Below, piece after piece: positions 8,668 to 20,267 of a DNA stretch of 64,000 bases. Position 1 is the first letter of the stretch; each line of letters starts with the position of its first letter. The position numbers and the translations under genes were made by a program. Below the pieces are notes generated by a model that did not search any database, was not told the origin of the DNA, and worked only from the letters and a program-made list of their open reading frames with translations. Where the stretch lies: the NCBI RefSeq assembly GCF_000993825.1, contig NZ_CP011114.1:3410001-3474000 (forward strand), written 5' to 3'. The stretch is from Paenibacillus durus ATCC 35681. Its GTDB lineage: Bacteria; Bacillota; Bacilli; Paenibacillales; Paenibacillaceae.

Positions 8668-9507
8668 TTGCTTTACCAATCTATGAATACCGTTTCCTTG
8701 TTTACCGTAATAATGGTCTTTCTGCTGATCGGCCTTGTAACCCGCCGAAATCCGTTTGCGCCAATTGTTTATCTGGCCAAAGAGCTGCTGCGGTCCTACA
8801 AATTAGTGCTGCTCATCGCCGGAATGTCCGGTGTGCTCGCGCTTAACAAGTATGAATTGCAAATCGAGAAGAATTTGCATCTCACTTCCGATTTTACCGG
8901 CTTTGTGTATGGTCTCGAAGGGCATTTTGTTCAAGAGTTACAGCATCTGTTCTACGCTCCATGGCTGACCCCGATTATCGTGTTCTTTTACGTGTTCATG
9001 CTGCAATCCGTGCTGGCCGCATCGCTTGGAGTGTATCTGATGGACAAGAACCGTCTGATGGTCTATGCAACCTGCTACGCCGTTATCCTGAACTACGCGA
9101 TTGCTATTCCTTTTTACTTATACTTTCCAGTCAACGAGGTATGGTCCTATGCTCCGGCGGGCGTCCGGTTCGTCATGCTGGATGTATTTCCAAGATTTGA
9201 ACAGGAGTACCGGGCATTGTCCGGACTTAACAACTGCTTCCCCAGCCTGCACACTTCCATTTCCTTGACAACGGCGCTGCTCGCTCTAAGATCGGGCAAC
9301 CGGCGCTGGATGATGGTTACGGCTATTTCGGCCGCTGTCATTATTTTCGGCATCTTCTACCTGGGTATTCACTGGCTCACCGATATGGTAGGCGGTACTT
9401 TACTGGCCATTCTCTCTTCTTCGCTCGGCGTTCAACTTGCCAAGCTTACGCTCCGCGAGAACGAGGTCGCGCTGCGGGTCGAAAGTGAAGCTACCCCGAT
9501 ACGGTAA
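8668..9507 (+). CDS. PAP2-superfamily membrane phosphatase / inositolphosphotransferase-like protein
   Basis: 279 residues from TTG 8668, 12 bases after AGGAGG (ATG 8683 is the alternative). Six hydrophobic segments with PAP2 motifs C2 NCFPSLHTS and C3 GIHWLTDMVGG: the two catalytic His and the charge-relay Asp are present. The form is that of the aureobasidin-resistance/IPC-synthase-like branch, which acts on lipid phosphates or transfers phospho-head groups. The exact substrate cannot be read. It has no counterpart at this place in B. subtilis, so it belongs to the material inserted between yrzE and yajC. A strong terminator follows at 9583. Confidence 0.8.
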   Translation: MLYQSMNTVSLFTVIMVFLLIGLVTRRNPFAPIVYLAKELLRSYKLVLLIAGMSGVLALNKYELQIEKNLHLTSDFTGFVYGLEGHFVQELQHLFYAPWLTPIIVFFYVFMLQSVLAASLGVYLMDKNRLMVYATCYAVILNYAIAIPFYLYFPVNEVWSYAPAGVRFVMLDVFPRFEQEYRALSGLNNCFPSLHTSISLTTALLALRSGNRRWMMVTAISAAVIIFGIFYLGIHWLTDMVGGTLLAILSSSLGVQLAKLTLRENEVALRVESEATPIR

Positions 9508-9582
9508 ACGAGAATATTTCCAGGGAGGCACGATTTAGCATAACCCTATCGGTTCATTTTACGCATACTTGCGCATTTCATA

Positions 9583-9616
9583 GAAGAAGTCTCATTTTGA
9601 GGCTTCTTCTTTTTTG
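9583..9616 (+). terminator. Terminator after the PAP2 gene
   Basis: GAAGAAG-T-CTC loop GAG-G-CTTCTTC followed by a run of T (9609-9616), 76 bp after the PAP2 stop. Confidence 0.85.
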
Positions 9617-9673
9617 TAACAATTTATAAGCGCTTGCGTTTGCCGCAGCCATAGACATTGATCATTTTCCATA

Positions 9674-9702
9674 TTGTGGGATATGATGGGGCAGGGTACA
9701 AT
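9674..9702 (+). promoter_or_regulatory. Sigma-A promoter for the ABC exporter pair
   Basis: TTGTGG (9674-9679), 17 bases, TACAAT (9697-9702), 33 bp before the ATPase start. Confidence 0.7.
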
Positions 9703-9734
9703 AAAGTGAATTTAAAAAAAGGATGATCAGACAA

Positions 9735-10521
9735 ATGAACTCTATGGAATGTGTATTATCCATTTCGGACTTATGGATGGATTATGGCGGCAGCTATGTA
9801 TTACGGGGAATTGACCTGCAAGCAGGACGCGGACAAATAATCGGTTATATCGGTCCTAACGGAGCAGGCAAAAGCACGACAGTCAAGATTATGCTCGGTC
9901 TTATTCAAGGGTATCAGGGAACCGTGGAGCTGTTTGGCACGAACATAGCGGAAGAAGGAACCAATTACAAGAAGAGGATCGGCTATGTGCCCGAAACCGC
10001 TGATTTATATGACGTTTTGACCGCAAGGGAATATTTGACGTTCATGGGTGAATTATACGGCATGGAAACAAGAGCTGCGGAAAATAAAGCAGTGCGGCTG
10101 GCTGAACTGTTCGGACTGGACAAGGCTTTCGATTCGAGAATCTCGTCATATTCAAAAGGGATGAAACAAAAGACCCTGCTAATATCCAGCCTGCTGCATA
10201 ATCCCGATCTCCTGTTCCTGGACGAACCGCTCAGCGGTCTTGACGCAAATAGCGTCATGATAGTGAAAGAGATTATGGCCCGGCTGGCCGCGCAAGGGAA
10301 GACCATTTTTTTATTCTTCGCATATTATGGATGTCGTCGAAAAAATAAGCAGCCGAATCGTCTTGATTAACGGCGGGCAAATCGTGGCGGACGGAAGCTT
10401 TGAAGACCTGCGCACGAAGAGTCAAGAAGGAACACTCGAACAGATTTTCAATCAGCTTACAGGCTTTAGCGATCATGAGGAAATTGCGGAATCGTTCGTG
10501 TCCATAGTGAAAGAGGGGTAG
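9735..10521 (+). pseudogene. ABC transporter ATP-binding protein, frameshifted near its end
   Basis: An ABC ATPase with Walker A GPNGAGKST, the Q-loop region replaced by YVPETADLYDVLTAREYL (usual in exporter ATPases), signature SSYSKGMKQKTLL and Walker B LLFLDEPLSGLD. After QGKTIF the frame is lost in a run of seven T (10306-10312). Removing one T gives IFYSSHIMDVVEKISSRIVLINGG, the expected H-loop segment, and the frame then runs to the stop at 10519-10521, making about 262 residues. As written, translation stops at 10370, without the switch His. I chose ATG 9735, spaced from AAAGGATGA. The permease begins 3 bp after. Sequence error, slippage or real decay are all possible. Confidence 0.85.
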
Positions 10522-10524
10522 CAG

Positions 10525-12243
10525 GTGAAGGAATTTTTAACACTGAAACTGTTAGACAGAGTAAAGCCGTTATTCTTAAAAGCGGGCGTCGATTACGACA
10601 TCCTGCGGCGGATTCTGCAGGTTAAGCTCACTATGGACCAAAGGAGAACATCCACTGTGTTCGCCAACTCTTCCGGCGGCAGCAAACCGGAGTATACGCG
10701 TAAAGGCAACGTATTAAAACAGACGAACTCCGGGGCGTCTCCATTGTCATCCATCAAATCCCTATGGGTATACGGGCTGCTTGGCGCAATTGGCATAACA
10801 CCTGTTTTGCTGCTGGGTAACAACTATATGCTTCAGGCGGGAATCGTATTCAGTATAATCCTATTCCTTCTGACTACCACGATGATATCCGATTTCTCTT
10901 CCGTGCTGCTCGATCTAAAAGACAGGCATATCCTGCACACCAAACCTGTAGATGCCCGAACGCTCGCTGCCGCCAAAATGGTGCATATTCTCAGCTACCT
11001 GGTCTCGTTAACCGCTTCACTGACCATTATACCGCTGCTTGTGTCTCTGTTTAGACATGGACTGCCGTTCTTTGTGCTATTCCTGTTTGAATTAATCGCA
11101 GCCGATATCTTTGTCGTTGTCGCGACCGCGCTGATGTATTTGCTGGTACTCAAATTTTTTGACGGAGAGAAGCTTAAAGATATTATCAACTATGTGCAAA
11201 TCGGACTGTCTGTCGCGCTCACGATTGGTTATCAAATCATGTTTCGTGTATTGGATATCATCAATTTTAATGCAAGCTTTACGGTGAATTGGTGGCATTT
11301 TCTGCTGCCCCCGTTCTGGTTCGCTGCCCCATTTGAGTGGCTGCTTCAAGGGAATTCCAGACTTTCAGTCCTTGTCCTATCCGCCCTGTCCGTGATTGTC
11401 CCATTGTTGTGCGCAATCGTATATATCCGGTTCGGAAGTTCTTTTGAGCGCTATTTGCAAAAAATGGCCGACAGCGGCAAATATGAAAAACGGAAAACCC
11501 GAGGTTTACATCTATCCCTTGCCCGTTTGCTGTGCCGCAGCCGCGATGAAGCGATCTTTTATCGTTTTTCGGTGCAGATGATGTCCAGAGAAAGGGAATT
11601 TAAGCTAAAAGCATACCCTTTGCTGGGACTTGCAGTGATCTTTCCTTATATTTTCATCCTGAATAATCTTTCGGATTCGTCCTGGGCTGCCCTTTCCCGC
11701 AGTTCCATGTATTTATTCATTTATTTTACCGCTCTGTTTATGCCTTCGGTGGTAGCATTGCTGCGCTATTCGGGCAATTATAAAGGCTCTTATATTTACC
11801 GTACCCTTCCTTTGAAGGACATCAACGCTATACATAAAGGTGCAATAAAGGCTACGATTACCAGGCTGTTCCTGCCGCTATTCCTGCTTGATGGTATTGT
11901 GTTTCTCCTAATATTCAGCTTGCGGATCTTACCCGATCTGATTACAGTTCTGCTGGTCATAATCTTATATACAGCGATCACCTATCGCATGAACGGCCGC
12001 GGGCTGCCTTTTTCCGAATCGTTCAAGAACTTGCAGCAGATGGGGATGAGTAAGACTCTCCCTGCCATTTTCATCCTGGGCGCTTTTGCCGGTATGCACT
12101 ATGCCGCCAGTCTTTTTCCCTTTGGGATATACGTCTATGCCGCAGTTTTGGTTATTCTGAATGTCCTTTTCTGGAACAATGGCTTTAAGTATATGGAAAC
12201 GAAAGAAGCGTTCAGCTCCACTGAAAACGTAAAGATGCTTTAA
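10525..12243 (+). CDS. ABC exporter membrane subunit
   Basis: 572 residues from GTG 10525, preceded by AGAGGGG overlapping the ATPase stop. About twelve hydrophobic segments: residues about 85-135, 150-235, 255-325, 365-425 and 440-555. The segment DLKDRHILHTKPVDARTLAAAKM is typical of the putative ABC-exporter family whose ATPase is encoded next door. Substrate unknown; no bacteriocin or resistance gene is adjacent. It is the second gene of a two-gene unit and ends at a bidirectional terminator. The region from 8.6 to 12.2 kb is an insertion relative to the B. subtilis order. Confidence 0.8.
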   Translation: MKEFLTLKLLDRVKPLFLKAGVDYDILRRILQVKLTMDQRRTSTVFANSSGGSKPEYTRKGNVLKQTNSGASPLSSIKSLWVYGLLGAIGITPVLLLGNNYMLQAGIVFSIILFLLTTTMISDFSSVLLDLKDRHILHTKPVDARTLAAAKMVHILSYLVSLTASLTIIPLLVSLFRHGLPFFVLFLFELIAADIFVVVATALMYLLVLKFFDGEKLKDIINYVQIGLSVALTIGYQIMFRVLDIINFNASFTVNWWHFLLPPFWFAAPFEWLLQGNSRLSVLVLSALSVIVPLLCAIVYIRFGSSFERYLQKMADSGKYEKRKTRGLHLSLARLLCRSRDEAIFYRFSVQMMSREREFKLKAYPLLGLAVIFPYIFILNNLSDSSWAALSRSSMYLFIYFTALFMPSVVALLRYSGNYKGSYIYRTLPLKDINAIHKGAIKATITRLFLPLFLLDGIVFLLIFSLRILPDLITVLLVIILYTAITYRMNGRGLPFSESFKNLQQMGMSKTLPAIFILGAFAGMHYAASLFPFGIYVYAAVLVILNVLFWNNGFKYMETKEAFSSTENVKML

Positions 12244-12251
12244 TCTTAACA

Positions 12252-12291
12252 AAAGCGGCATGCTTCCCGTTTCTGGAAAGCATGCCGCTTT
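12252..12291. terminator. Bidirectional terminator between convergent ABC permease and yajC
   Basis: Perfect 14-bp arms AAAGCGGCATGCTT (12252-12265) and its complement (12278-12291), with a T-rich flank on both strands. It serves both the exporter unit and the yajC unit. Confidence 0.9.
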
Positions 12292-12311
12292 GTCAATAAG
12301 ATTAGGCTCTT

Positions 12312-12620
12312 TTATTCCTTTGAATCCGCTTCCGTTGTAATGGAATGGCTGATCGAACCCCGGTCAAAGGTTAGCTTCGTCACATCATTCACCCGGAGAA
12401 CCACAGTATCGTCGGAAATCTCCATAATCGTACCGTGCAGGCCGCCGATTGTAACCACCTTATCACCCTTTTTCAAAGCCCTCAGCATGGCATTCCGCGT
12501 CTTAGTCTTCTTCTGCTGAGGACGGATCAACAGAAAATAGAACACGACAAACATCAGGACAAACGGACCAACAAGCCCTAAAATGCTTGAGGACTGGTTT
12601 GCCGCAGCATATTGAAACAT
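12312..12620 (-). CDS. yajC: Preprotein translocase subunit YajC
   Basis: 102 residues: one membrane helix (about 14-34, ending FYFLLIRPQQKKTK) and the YajC cytoplasmic domain with the signature LKKGDKVVTIGGLHGTI. YajC associates with SecDF and modulates Sec export. It is the last gene of the ruvC-ruvA-ruvB-spoIID-queA-tgt-yajC series; in many bacteria yajC lies with tgt and secDF. ATG 12620 follows AAAGGGGGG. Terminates at 12252-12291. Confidence 0.95.
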   Translation of the reverse strand: MFQYAAANQSSSILGLVGPFVLMFVVFYFLLIRPQQKKTKTRNAMLRALKKGDKVVTIGGLHGTIMEISDDTVVLRVNDVTKLTFDRGSISHSITTEADSKE

Positions 12621-12664
12621 ATTTCACCCCCCTTTCAAATCGTCATAAAGCACAATTCAGCACT

Positions 12665-14850
<2,186 letters not shown>

Positions 14851-14856
14851 TGCTTG

Positions 14857-16947
14857 TCATTCCTTAACTATAGTAACGTTCTGAAAATAGTGTTGCAAAA
14901 TCTTCTGGTAGTCATACCCTTGCTCTGCCATTCCCTTAACGCCCCACTGGGACATGCCGAGTCCATGGCCGTAGCCCCAGCCAATGAACAGGAAGCCGGG
15001 ACTTGCGTCAATCACCCTCGCCTTGTTATCCCCGTTCATCACTACGGTTCCGCTGCCGCCTCCCGTTACCATTCCCGTAGCGGACAGTACACCGGCTGGC
15101 TGTGAACCGCTTACCGATGCGGTTCTGCCGTCGGCGCCTAATACAGTATAACTGCCGGATGGCACAATATCAAACAAAGTACTGGGCAGCCCGCCCAGGG
15201 CAGAGCGGTACAAATCGGGATACTTCACACTTAGGGCATTACCGTTAGCTTTAACCTGAACCGCCCGTCCCGACGGACCGCGTTCCGTCACCTGAAGGCT
15301 GGTGATGGATGACGGCAGAGCAGCGCTCGTCTTCCCTTGCAGACTCTTCAGAAGCTCGGCGGATGTATAAGGTCCCTTAATCCAACTGTAGCTGCCCGAC
15401 TCCAGCACTTTGTCCAGTACAACCGCATTCTCTCCCGGATTCAGCTTGCCGACGGGACTTACGCTGCTGTCAAGAACAGGCAGAGCCCGTACATTGACAT
15501 CTTTGGTTGTCGCCGTCAGCAGATCCAGACCGGCTGCGGTCTTCTCTCCCGTCAATTTTACGTTGTCTTCCCGGACGTATCCGTCAGTGCCGCCAGGCAG
15601 CTGCACATAATACCATTTCTTCGCGGCGGCCACGGCAGAACTGTCAGCAGAGCTGTCGACGCTGGCAAATACATTCCCGCCGTTGTTGTTCCATACCTCG
15701 GTCGGGTCGGCGGTCACACCGCCGCTGTTGGACGAGAAGACGGCTTCAATAATGTTCCCTCCGCTCTTCAGCACTTCTCCGGCGGTGGCATCCACCGCCG
15801 AGGTAATTGAAGCCGCTTCGGTGCCGATCCCGTTGTATACCTGACTGAGCGTAGTATCAACGACATTTGCGATATCGAACCGCATTCCCTGCGCAAGCGC
15901 ATAACTGCGGGCCGCTACCGCCTGGGCTTTAAGCGCTTCTGCCGGCCAGCTCGAAGAGACCTCTCCGCCAACAACCGAGTATAGATATTGCTCCAGCGAC
16001 AGTTCATTGATCACCGATAGCGACCCGTTCATTCCGCCAAGCTCCAGACTGCCTCGGTAAGTCCGCTTGGATCTCTCGGCAAGCTGAATACCCGCGCTGC
16101 TTCCGGAAGCCATGAACTTCGCCCCGCCGGATACCGCATAATGCGGCGCCTGCGTCTCGCTGTTCAGGTCAAGACCGGCTTCCGTCCGGATCATGAGGCC
16201 CGCAGAAGCTGTCGTTAAGGACAGCTGCGGAAGCACTTGGCTAAGCACAATCCGCGCCGCATCCAGATCACTGTCGCTGGCAGCTTCGGACACCCATACC
16301 TCGTATTTCGATCCCCCGCCTTCGGAAGGTACGACGGCGGTCCAGGCGTCAACGCCGGCAGCGGCGATGCTTGCTCTGGCGGTATCTGCTTCCAACTGCG
16401 TGGCATAGCTGCCCGCAGTCAGATGCTTGCCGCCCTTAATGACGGGAGGCTGGTCCGCAGGAAGGCTTAAGCCGGCATTAGCCAATCTGTCAACCGCATT
16501 CTTTGCGGCGCTTTCGCTGGCATATGTTCCTGTATAGAGTTGATATACATTGCTGCCGCCCTTTGAGTTCAAGAACAGCAGAGGCTTGTCCGATGTAGAT
16601 TGAAGCTTCTTCGCCGCGTCGGCCGCCATCGGCCAGGAGGATGTCTCAAGCACTTTGACGCGGTAACCGTCCAAGCTTGCCCGCACCTTTGTCCCTGAAG
16701 GGACCGTAACGAGAACGTTCCCGCCATTTTCGGCGGCCAGGCTCCAAGTCTGGCTCGAGAGGAGCGTGACCGCCGGAACCGTCAATTTATATTTACTGCC
16801 GATATCCGCAAATAACGCAACGCGTATCGTTCGAGGGGAATCAGCGTAACCTACTCCAGAGGGAATGAGCAGGCATCCCGCCGCCAGCGCCGCGGCCAGC
16901 AGACCTTTTGCCAGTGCCCGTTTACCTTTCTTCCACAATTGCCTCAT
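14857..16947 (-). CDS. Secreted SpoIID/LytB-domain protein with SPOR-like repeats and an SH3 insert
   Basis: 696 residues from ATG 16947, 11 bases after GGAGG. A signal peptide (basic start MRQLWKKGKRALAKG, hydrophobic AALAAGC segment, cut near GYADS) is followed by two SPOR-like segments (about residues 135-175 and 185-230). The SpoIID domain begins about residue 300 with ELSLEQYLYSVVGGEV and AVAARSYALAQG, is interrupted by an SH3-like segment (WYYVQLPGGTDGYV ... VNVRALPVLDSS ... YSWIKGPY, about 455-545) and ends with GYGHGLGMSQWGVKGMAEQG. SpoIID-type domains are lytic transglycosylases acting on glycans without stem peptides; SPOR repeats bind such denuded glycan. The protein is therefore probably a cell-wall or spore-septum enzyme. 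SpoIID of B. subtilis is about half this length and lies elsewhere, so I do not call it spoIID. Confidence 0.85.
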   Translation of the reverse strand: MRQLWKKGKRALAKGLLAAALAAGCLLIPSGVGYADSPRTIRVALFADIGSKYKLTVPAVTLLSSQTWSLAAENGGNVLVTVPSGTKVRASLDGYRVKVLETSSWPMAADAAKKLQSTSDKPLLFLNSKGGSNVYQLYTGTYASESAAKNAVDRLANAGLSLPADQPPVIKGGKHLTAGSYATQLEADTARASIAAAGVDAWTAVVPSEGGGSKYEVWVSEAASDSDLDAARIVLSQVLPQLSLTTASAGLMIRTEAGLDLNSETQAPHYAVSGGAKFMASGSSAGIQLAERSKRTYRGSLELGGMNGSLSVINELSLEQYLYSVVGGEVSSSWPAEALKAQAVAARSYALAQGMRFDIANVVDTTLSQVYNGIGTEAASITSAVDATAGEVLKSGGNIIEAVFSSNSGGVTADPTEVWNNNGGNVFASVDSSADSSAVAAAKKWYYVQLPGGTDGYVREDNVKLTGEKTAAGLDLLTATTKDVNVRALPVLDSSVSPVGKLNPGENAVVLDKVLESGSYSWIKGPYTSAELLKSLQGKTSAALPSSITSLQVTERGPSGRAVQVKANGNALSVKYPDLYRSALGGLPSTLFDIVPSGSYTVLGADGRTASVSGSQPAGVLSATGMVTGGGSGTVVMNGDNKARVIDASPGFLFIGWGYGHGLGMSQWGVKGMAEQGYDYQKILQHYFQNVTIVKE

Positions 16948-16983
16948 CTTCGCGTTATCCTCCAATCGCCAAATTCGAATAGA

Positions 16984-17991
16984 TCAGGATTGCTCCGGAG
17001 GGAGCGGAATTCCTAAATGCTGGTAAGCTGCCGGGGTAACCATTCTTCCCCTGGGCGTACGCTGCAAAAATCCGATTTGCAGCAAGTACGGCTCATAGAC
17101 GTCTTCGATCGTCTGGCTCTCCTCGCCGATCGTGGCGGCAATCGTGTCCAGCCCGACAGGCCCGCCGCGAAATCCGCTGATCATCGAATGCAGCATTCGA
17201 TGATCAATGCTGTCAAGACCTCTCGGGTCGACCTGCAGCATCTTGAGCGCTTCGTCGGCAACATCCGGCGTAATGATCCCGTCTCCTTTGACTTGGGCGA
17301 AATCGCGAACCCGTTTCAGCAGACGATTCGCGATCCGCGGGGTTCCCCGTGAACGCAGCGCAATCTCTTCAGCTGCGTCGCCGACAATTTCAATACTGAG
17401 AATATCGGCGCCGCGCGAGACGATGTAGCTCAGTTCGTCCACCGTATAGAACTCCAGACGGCTGACAACGCCAAACCGGTCGCGCAGCGGCGCGGACAGC
17501 AGCCCGGCCCGCGTGGTGGCCCCCACCAGTGTGAACGGGGGCAGGTCCAATCGTACCGAGCGGGCGCTCGGGCCTTTGCCGATCATAATATCAAGCGCGA
17601 AATCCTCCATTGCCGGATACAGCACTTCCTCTACTGTCCGGTGCAGCCGGTGAATTTCATCGATGAACAGCACATCGCCTTCCTGCAGATTGGTAAGCAG
17701 CGCCGCCAGATCGCCCGGCCGCTCGATCGCGGGACCGGACGTCGTCCGCAGATTCACTCCCAGTTCGTTGGCGATGATATTGGCCAGCGTCGTTTTACCT
17801 AGACCCGGCGGTCCGTACAGCAGAACATGATCCAGCGCCTCCCCCCGCATTTTGGCCGCTTCGATATAGATTTTCAGATTCTCCTTAACCTGGTTCTGCC
17901 CGATATATTCAGCCAGAAAACGGGGACGCAAACTAAGCTCCACCGCCTGGTCTTCCATCATTAAATTTGCGGATATGATCCGGTCCTCCAT
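16984..17991 (-). CDS. ruvB: Holliday junction branch migration ATPase RuvB
   Basis: 335 residues from ATG 17991, which matches the family N-terminus ([10 protein letters not shown]); an ATG 24 bp upstream is the alternative. RuvB is the hexameric AAA+ motor that drives branch migration with RuvA. Walker [12 protein letters not shown] (about residues 60-70), Walker [11 protein letters not shown], sensor [18 protein letters not shown] with the arginine finger, and the winged-helix C-terminus with [16 protein letters not shown] are seen. It follows ruvA by 83 bp and precedes the SpoIID-like gene by 36 bp. Confidence 0.97.
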   Translation of the reverse strand: MEDRIISANLMMEDQAVELSLRPRFLAEYIGQNQVKENLKIYIEAAKMRGEALDHVLLYGPPGLGKTTLANIIANELGVNLRTTSGPAIERPGDLAALLTNLQEGDVLFIDEIHRLHRTVEEVLYPAMEDFALDIMIGKGPSARSVRLDLPPFTLVGATTRAGLLSAPLRDRFGVVSRLEFYTVDELSYIVSRGADILSIEIVGDAAEEIALRSRGTPRIANRLLKRVRDFAQVKGDGIITPDVADEALKMLQVDPRGLDSIDHRMLHSMISGFRGGPVGLDTIAATIGEESQTIEDVYEPYLLQIGFLQRTPRGRMVTPAAYQHLGIPLPPEQS

Positions 17992-18074
17992 CTTTCCATC
18001 GCTCCACTTCATCATGTACTTAGCGGACCTTCGTCACCTGCTGCTCATTTGCTCTTTACTTCGCTAGATCCGGT

Positions 18075-18698
18075 CTACTTCGCTACATACAGCAGCTTAA
18101 GCGCTTTTTTCATCAGCACATCGACCGAAGCGGTCTCCGCGCCTTCCTTCTTCAGCGCCAGCCAGACACGATCCAGCTCACTTTCCGTATACCCAAGCGC
18201 CTTAAGCCCGTCTCTGGCTTCCTGCCAGGACAGCTCACCGGAACCGCTCTCCGAATTCTCTTCCAGCGCAAACAGTCCCGTTTGGAACGTGACCGTTCCC
18301 AGGCCTTCCAGCTTATCCTTCAGATCAAGAATCATACGCTGCGCAGTCTTCTTGCCGATTCCCGGCAGCTTGGTCAGGAATGTAATATTCTCCTGATAAA
18401 TCGCCGAAATGACATGGTCCGGTGTGCCCCCTGTCAGAATCCCAAGCGCCACGCGGGGACCGATACCCGACACCTCGATCAGCTTCCGGAACAATTTCTG
18501 CTCTTCCCGGGTGGGAAAGCCGAACAGCAGAATCGCATCCTCGCGAACATGATGATGAATATATACCGTTACCGGTCCCTCTTGTTTCGCGAAAGCATAG
18601 GGATTTGGGCAAAACACCCGGTATCCCACACCCTGAACATCCAGCACCACGTATTCCTGTTCCAGATGGACGACCGGTCCTCTCAAAAAATCAATCAT
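18075..18698 (-). CDS. ruvA: Holliday junction DNA-binding protein RuvA
   Basis: 207 residues. RuvA tetramers hold the four-way junction and load RuvB. The OB-fold start [21 protein letters not shown], two helix-hairpin-helix motifs ([14 protein letters not shown] and [20 protein letters not shown]) and the C-terminal RuvB-binding domain ([16 protein letters not shown]) are all present. The start overlaps the ruvC stop by 4 bp (ATGA), indicating coupled translation. Confidence 0.97.
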   Translation of the reverse strand: MIDFLRGPVVHLEQEYVVLDVQGVGYRVFCPNPYAFAKQEGPVTVYIHHHVREDAILLFGFPTREEQKLFRKLIEVSGIGPRVALGILTGGTPDHVISAIYQENITFLTKLPGIGKKTAQRMILDLKDKLEGLGTVTFQTGLFALEENSESGSGELSWQEARDGLKALGYTESELDRVWLALKKEGAETASVDVLMKKALKLLYVAK

Positions 18699-19198
18699 TT
18701 TCGCAATACCTCATTTATCTTCGAATTCAGCGTATAAGAGTGGGCATGACATACCGCAACAGCCAACGCGTCGGCTACATCATCTGGTTTCGGAATAGCA
18801 CACAGCTTCAGATACATCCGCACCATTTCCTGAACTTGCCGTTTCTCCGCCTTGCCATACCCGACTATGGCCTGCTTCACCTGCATCGGCGTATATTCCG
18901 CCACAGCAAGTCCGCGCTGCACCGCTGCCAGCACCAAAACGCCGCGAGCCTGCCCGACCGACATTGCCGTCGTCACGTTCCGGTTGAAGAACAGCTTCTC
19001 CAGCGCTACGGCATCCGGCTTGTAGCGGTCGATCAGCTGCAGCATCCCTTCATAGACATGAAGCAGCCGTTCCTCCTCTGGTGTGTGGGCTTCCGTCTGA
19101 ATACTGCCGTACTGCACCGGCGTAAGCTTGCTGCCGTTCTTGTCAATAAAGCCGAAGCCGACAATCGCAATCCCCGGGTCGATCCCCAAAATTCGCAC
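18695..19198 (-). CDS. ruvC: Crossover junction endonuclease RuvC
   Basis: 167 residues. RuvC resolves Holliday junctions by paired nicks. Catalytic residues visible: Asp in ILGIDPG, Glu in [10 protein letters not shown], and the Asp pair in [19 protein letters not shown] 19198 is preferred to ATG 19204 because GGAG then has 8 bases of spacing and the protein begins [10 protein letters not shown]. subtilis lacks RuvC and resolves with RecU; here a complete ruvC-ruvA-ruvB order exists. A TATAAT at 19286-19291 may be its -10, but I see no good -35. Confidence 0.95.
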   Translation of the reverse strand: MRILGIDPGIAIVGFGFIDKNGSKLTPVQYGSIQTEAHTPEEERLLHVYEGMLQLIDRYKPDAVALEKLFFNRNVTTAMSVGQARGVLVLAAVQRGLAVAEYTPMQVKQAIVGYGKAEKRQVQEMVRMYLKLCAIPKPDDVADALAVAVCHAHSYTLNSKINEVLRK

Positions 19199-19416
19199 AA
19201 CCATCTCTCCTCTATTGTAAACGGGAGCCTTCCCGCACGGTCCATTTCATGGCCCTTAAAGCGAACATATGTATTCCTTCTACCCATTATAGCAAAAATA
19301 GCCTGCACGGGGGGCATAAAATTTGCCATAAGCGATATATAAATAGTCCCGAATAGATAAACCCGTCCTTCTGGGTATGTCTGACAGTATGCATATATAA
19401 GAATACAGATAAGCAG

Positions 19417-19446
19417 CAAAAAGACCGCAGGCTTTCGCCAGCGGTC
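19417..19446 (-). terminator. Terminator after bofC
   Basis: GACCGC-T-GGC loop GAAA GCC-T-GCGGTC followed by TTTTT on the minus strand. It separates bofC from the ruv unit and also rules out a gene across 19205-19470. Confidence 0.9.
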
Positions 19447-19488
19447 CCAATATCCTTGTTCCATGATCATATGCTTAAATCAATCACC

Positions 19489-20238
19489 CTACATTGCCTC
19501 GGCATTGTCCCTCGCATAATCGCTGAAGGTTGACAGAACACTGTTATACTCATCGATATCCTGCACGCGGATTCCGCCTTGAAGCTGCCACCACATCTTC
19601 TCCGGTAGAGCAGATTTCATAGTGCCTATGTCGATTTGAAAAAAAGTCTTGAGCGCCTCCTCCCGTTTAGGAGGGCCTTTGTACAGGGTAAGATTCCCTT
19701 CGTTATCTATGCCAATATACGCTTCCTTCTTACAGGAAGGCGATAAATCGTTCACATTCCGTTCCAGCCAGACATCTCCTTCAGGCCCAATCTTCCCCTG
19801 CCAGTCCGAATGTTCAGCAATGAGGAACTGCAATTCCTTAGGGCTCATCGCTTGGGGTACATTACGGATTTCCTCGTCACAGACATAGGTTGTTTTATAA
19901 TGCACTTTCCGGCTAAGACCGCTATCGGCAATAACCTTGATAAGGGAATCGGCATTGCCTTGATTTGAAGCCTGCTCTTTCTGATCTTCTTGCTCGAACA
20001 CAGCGGAAACCTGCTCAGGCAGTAGGATGTCACCGCCCGAGGCGCGGTCATTGAGCTCGGCAAAGGTTTGCTCCGCTGCCGACATTGATCCTGTCAACAG
20101 TCTCGATATATCCTCAGACATGCGCATGCCGGACCAGGCACAGATTATAAGAACTGCGCATGCCGTTCCGACCCACAGCGCTTTTTTCCAACGTCTCCAC
20201 CGGCGCCACAGCTGCTTTTTCAGACGAAAAGAACTCAT
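19489..20238 (-). CDS. bofC: BofC-like intercompartmental signalling protein
   Basis: 249 residues from ATG 20238 (after GGGG, spacing 6). Basic N-terminus, a membrane/signal segment (about residues 24-42), and a C-terminal BofC domain (about 165-240) with PPKREEALKTFFQIDIGTM and LPEKMWWQLQGGIRV. BofC is exported from the forespore and restrains SpoIVB, timing sigma-K activation. The SpoIVFB/SpoIVFA complex it ultimately controls is encoded at 38.6-40.3 kb. The protein is longer than B. subtilis BofC (about 170) mainly in a charged, Gln/Glu-rich middle. It lies beside ruv genes as in B. subtilis. Confidence 0.85.
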   Translation of the reverse strand: MSSFRLKKQLWRRWRRWKKALWVGTACAVLIICAWSGMRMSEDISRLLTGSMSAAEQTFAELNDRASGGDILLPEQVSAVFEQEDQKEQASNQGNADSLIKVIADSGLSRKVHYKTTYVCDEEIRNVPQAMSPKELQFLIAEHSDWQGKIGPEGDVWLERNVNDLSPSCKKEAYIGIDNEGNLTLYKGPPKREEALKTFFQIDIGTMKSALPEKMWWQLQGGIRVQDIDEYNSVLSTFSDYARDNAEAM

Positions 20239-20267
20239 GTTAATCCCCTTCATTCTGCTTTTTTCCT

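Noticed and set aside
19205..19470. Small membrane protein upstream of ruvC (minus strand, hydrophobic start)
   Set aside because: The frame runs 170 bp into ruvC and the bofC terminator hairpin with its T run lies inside it, so it is not a gene.
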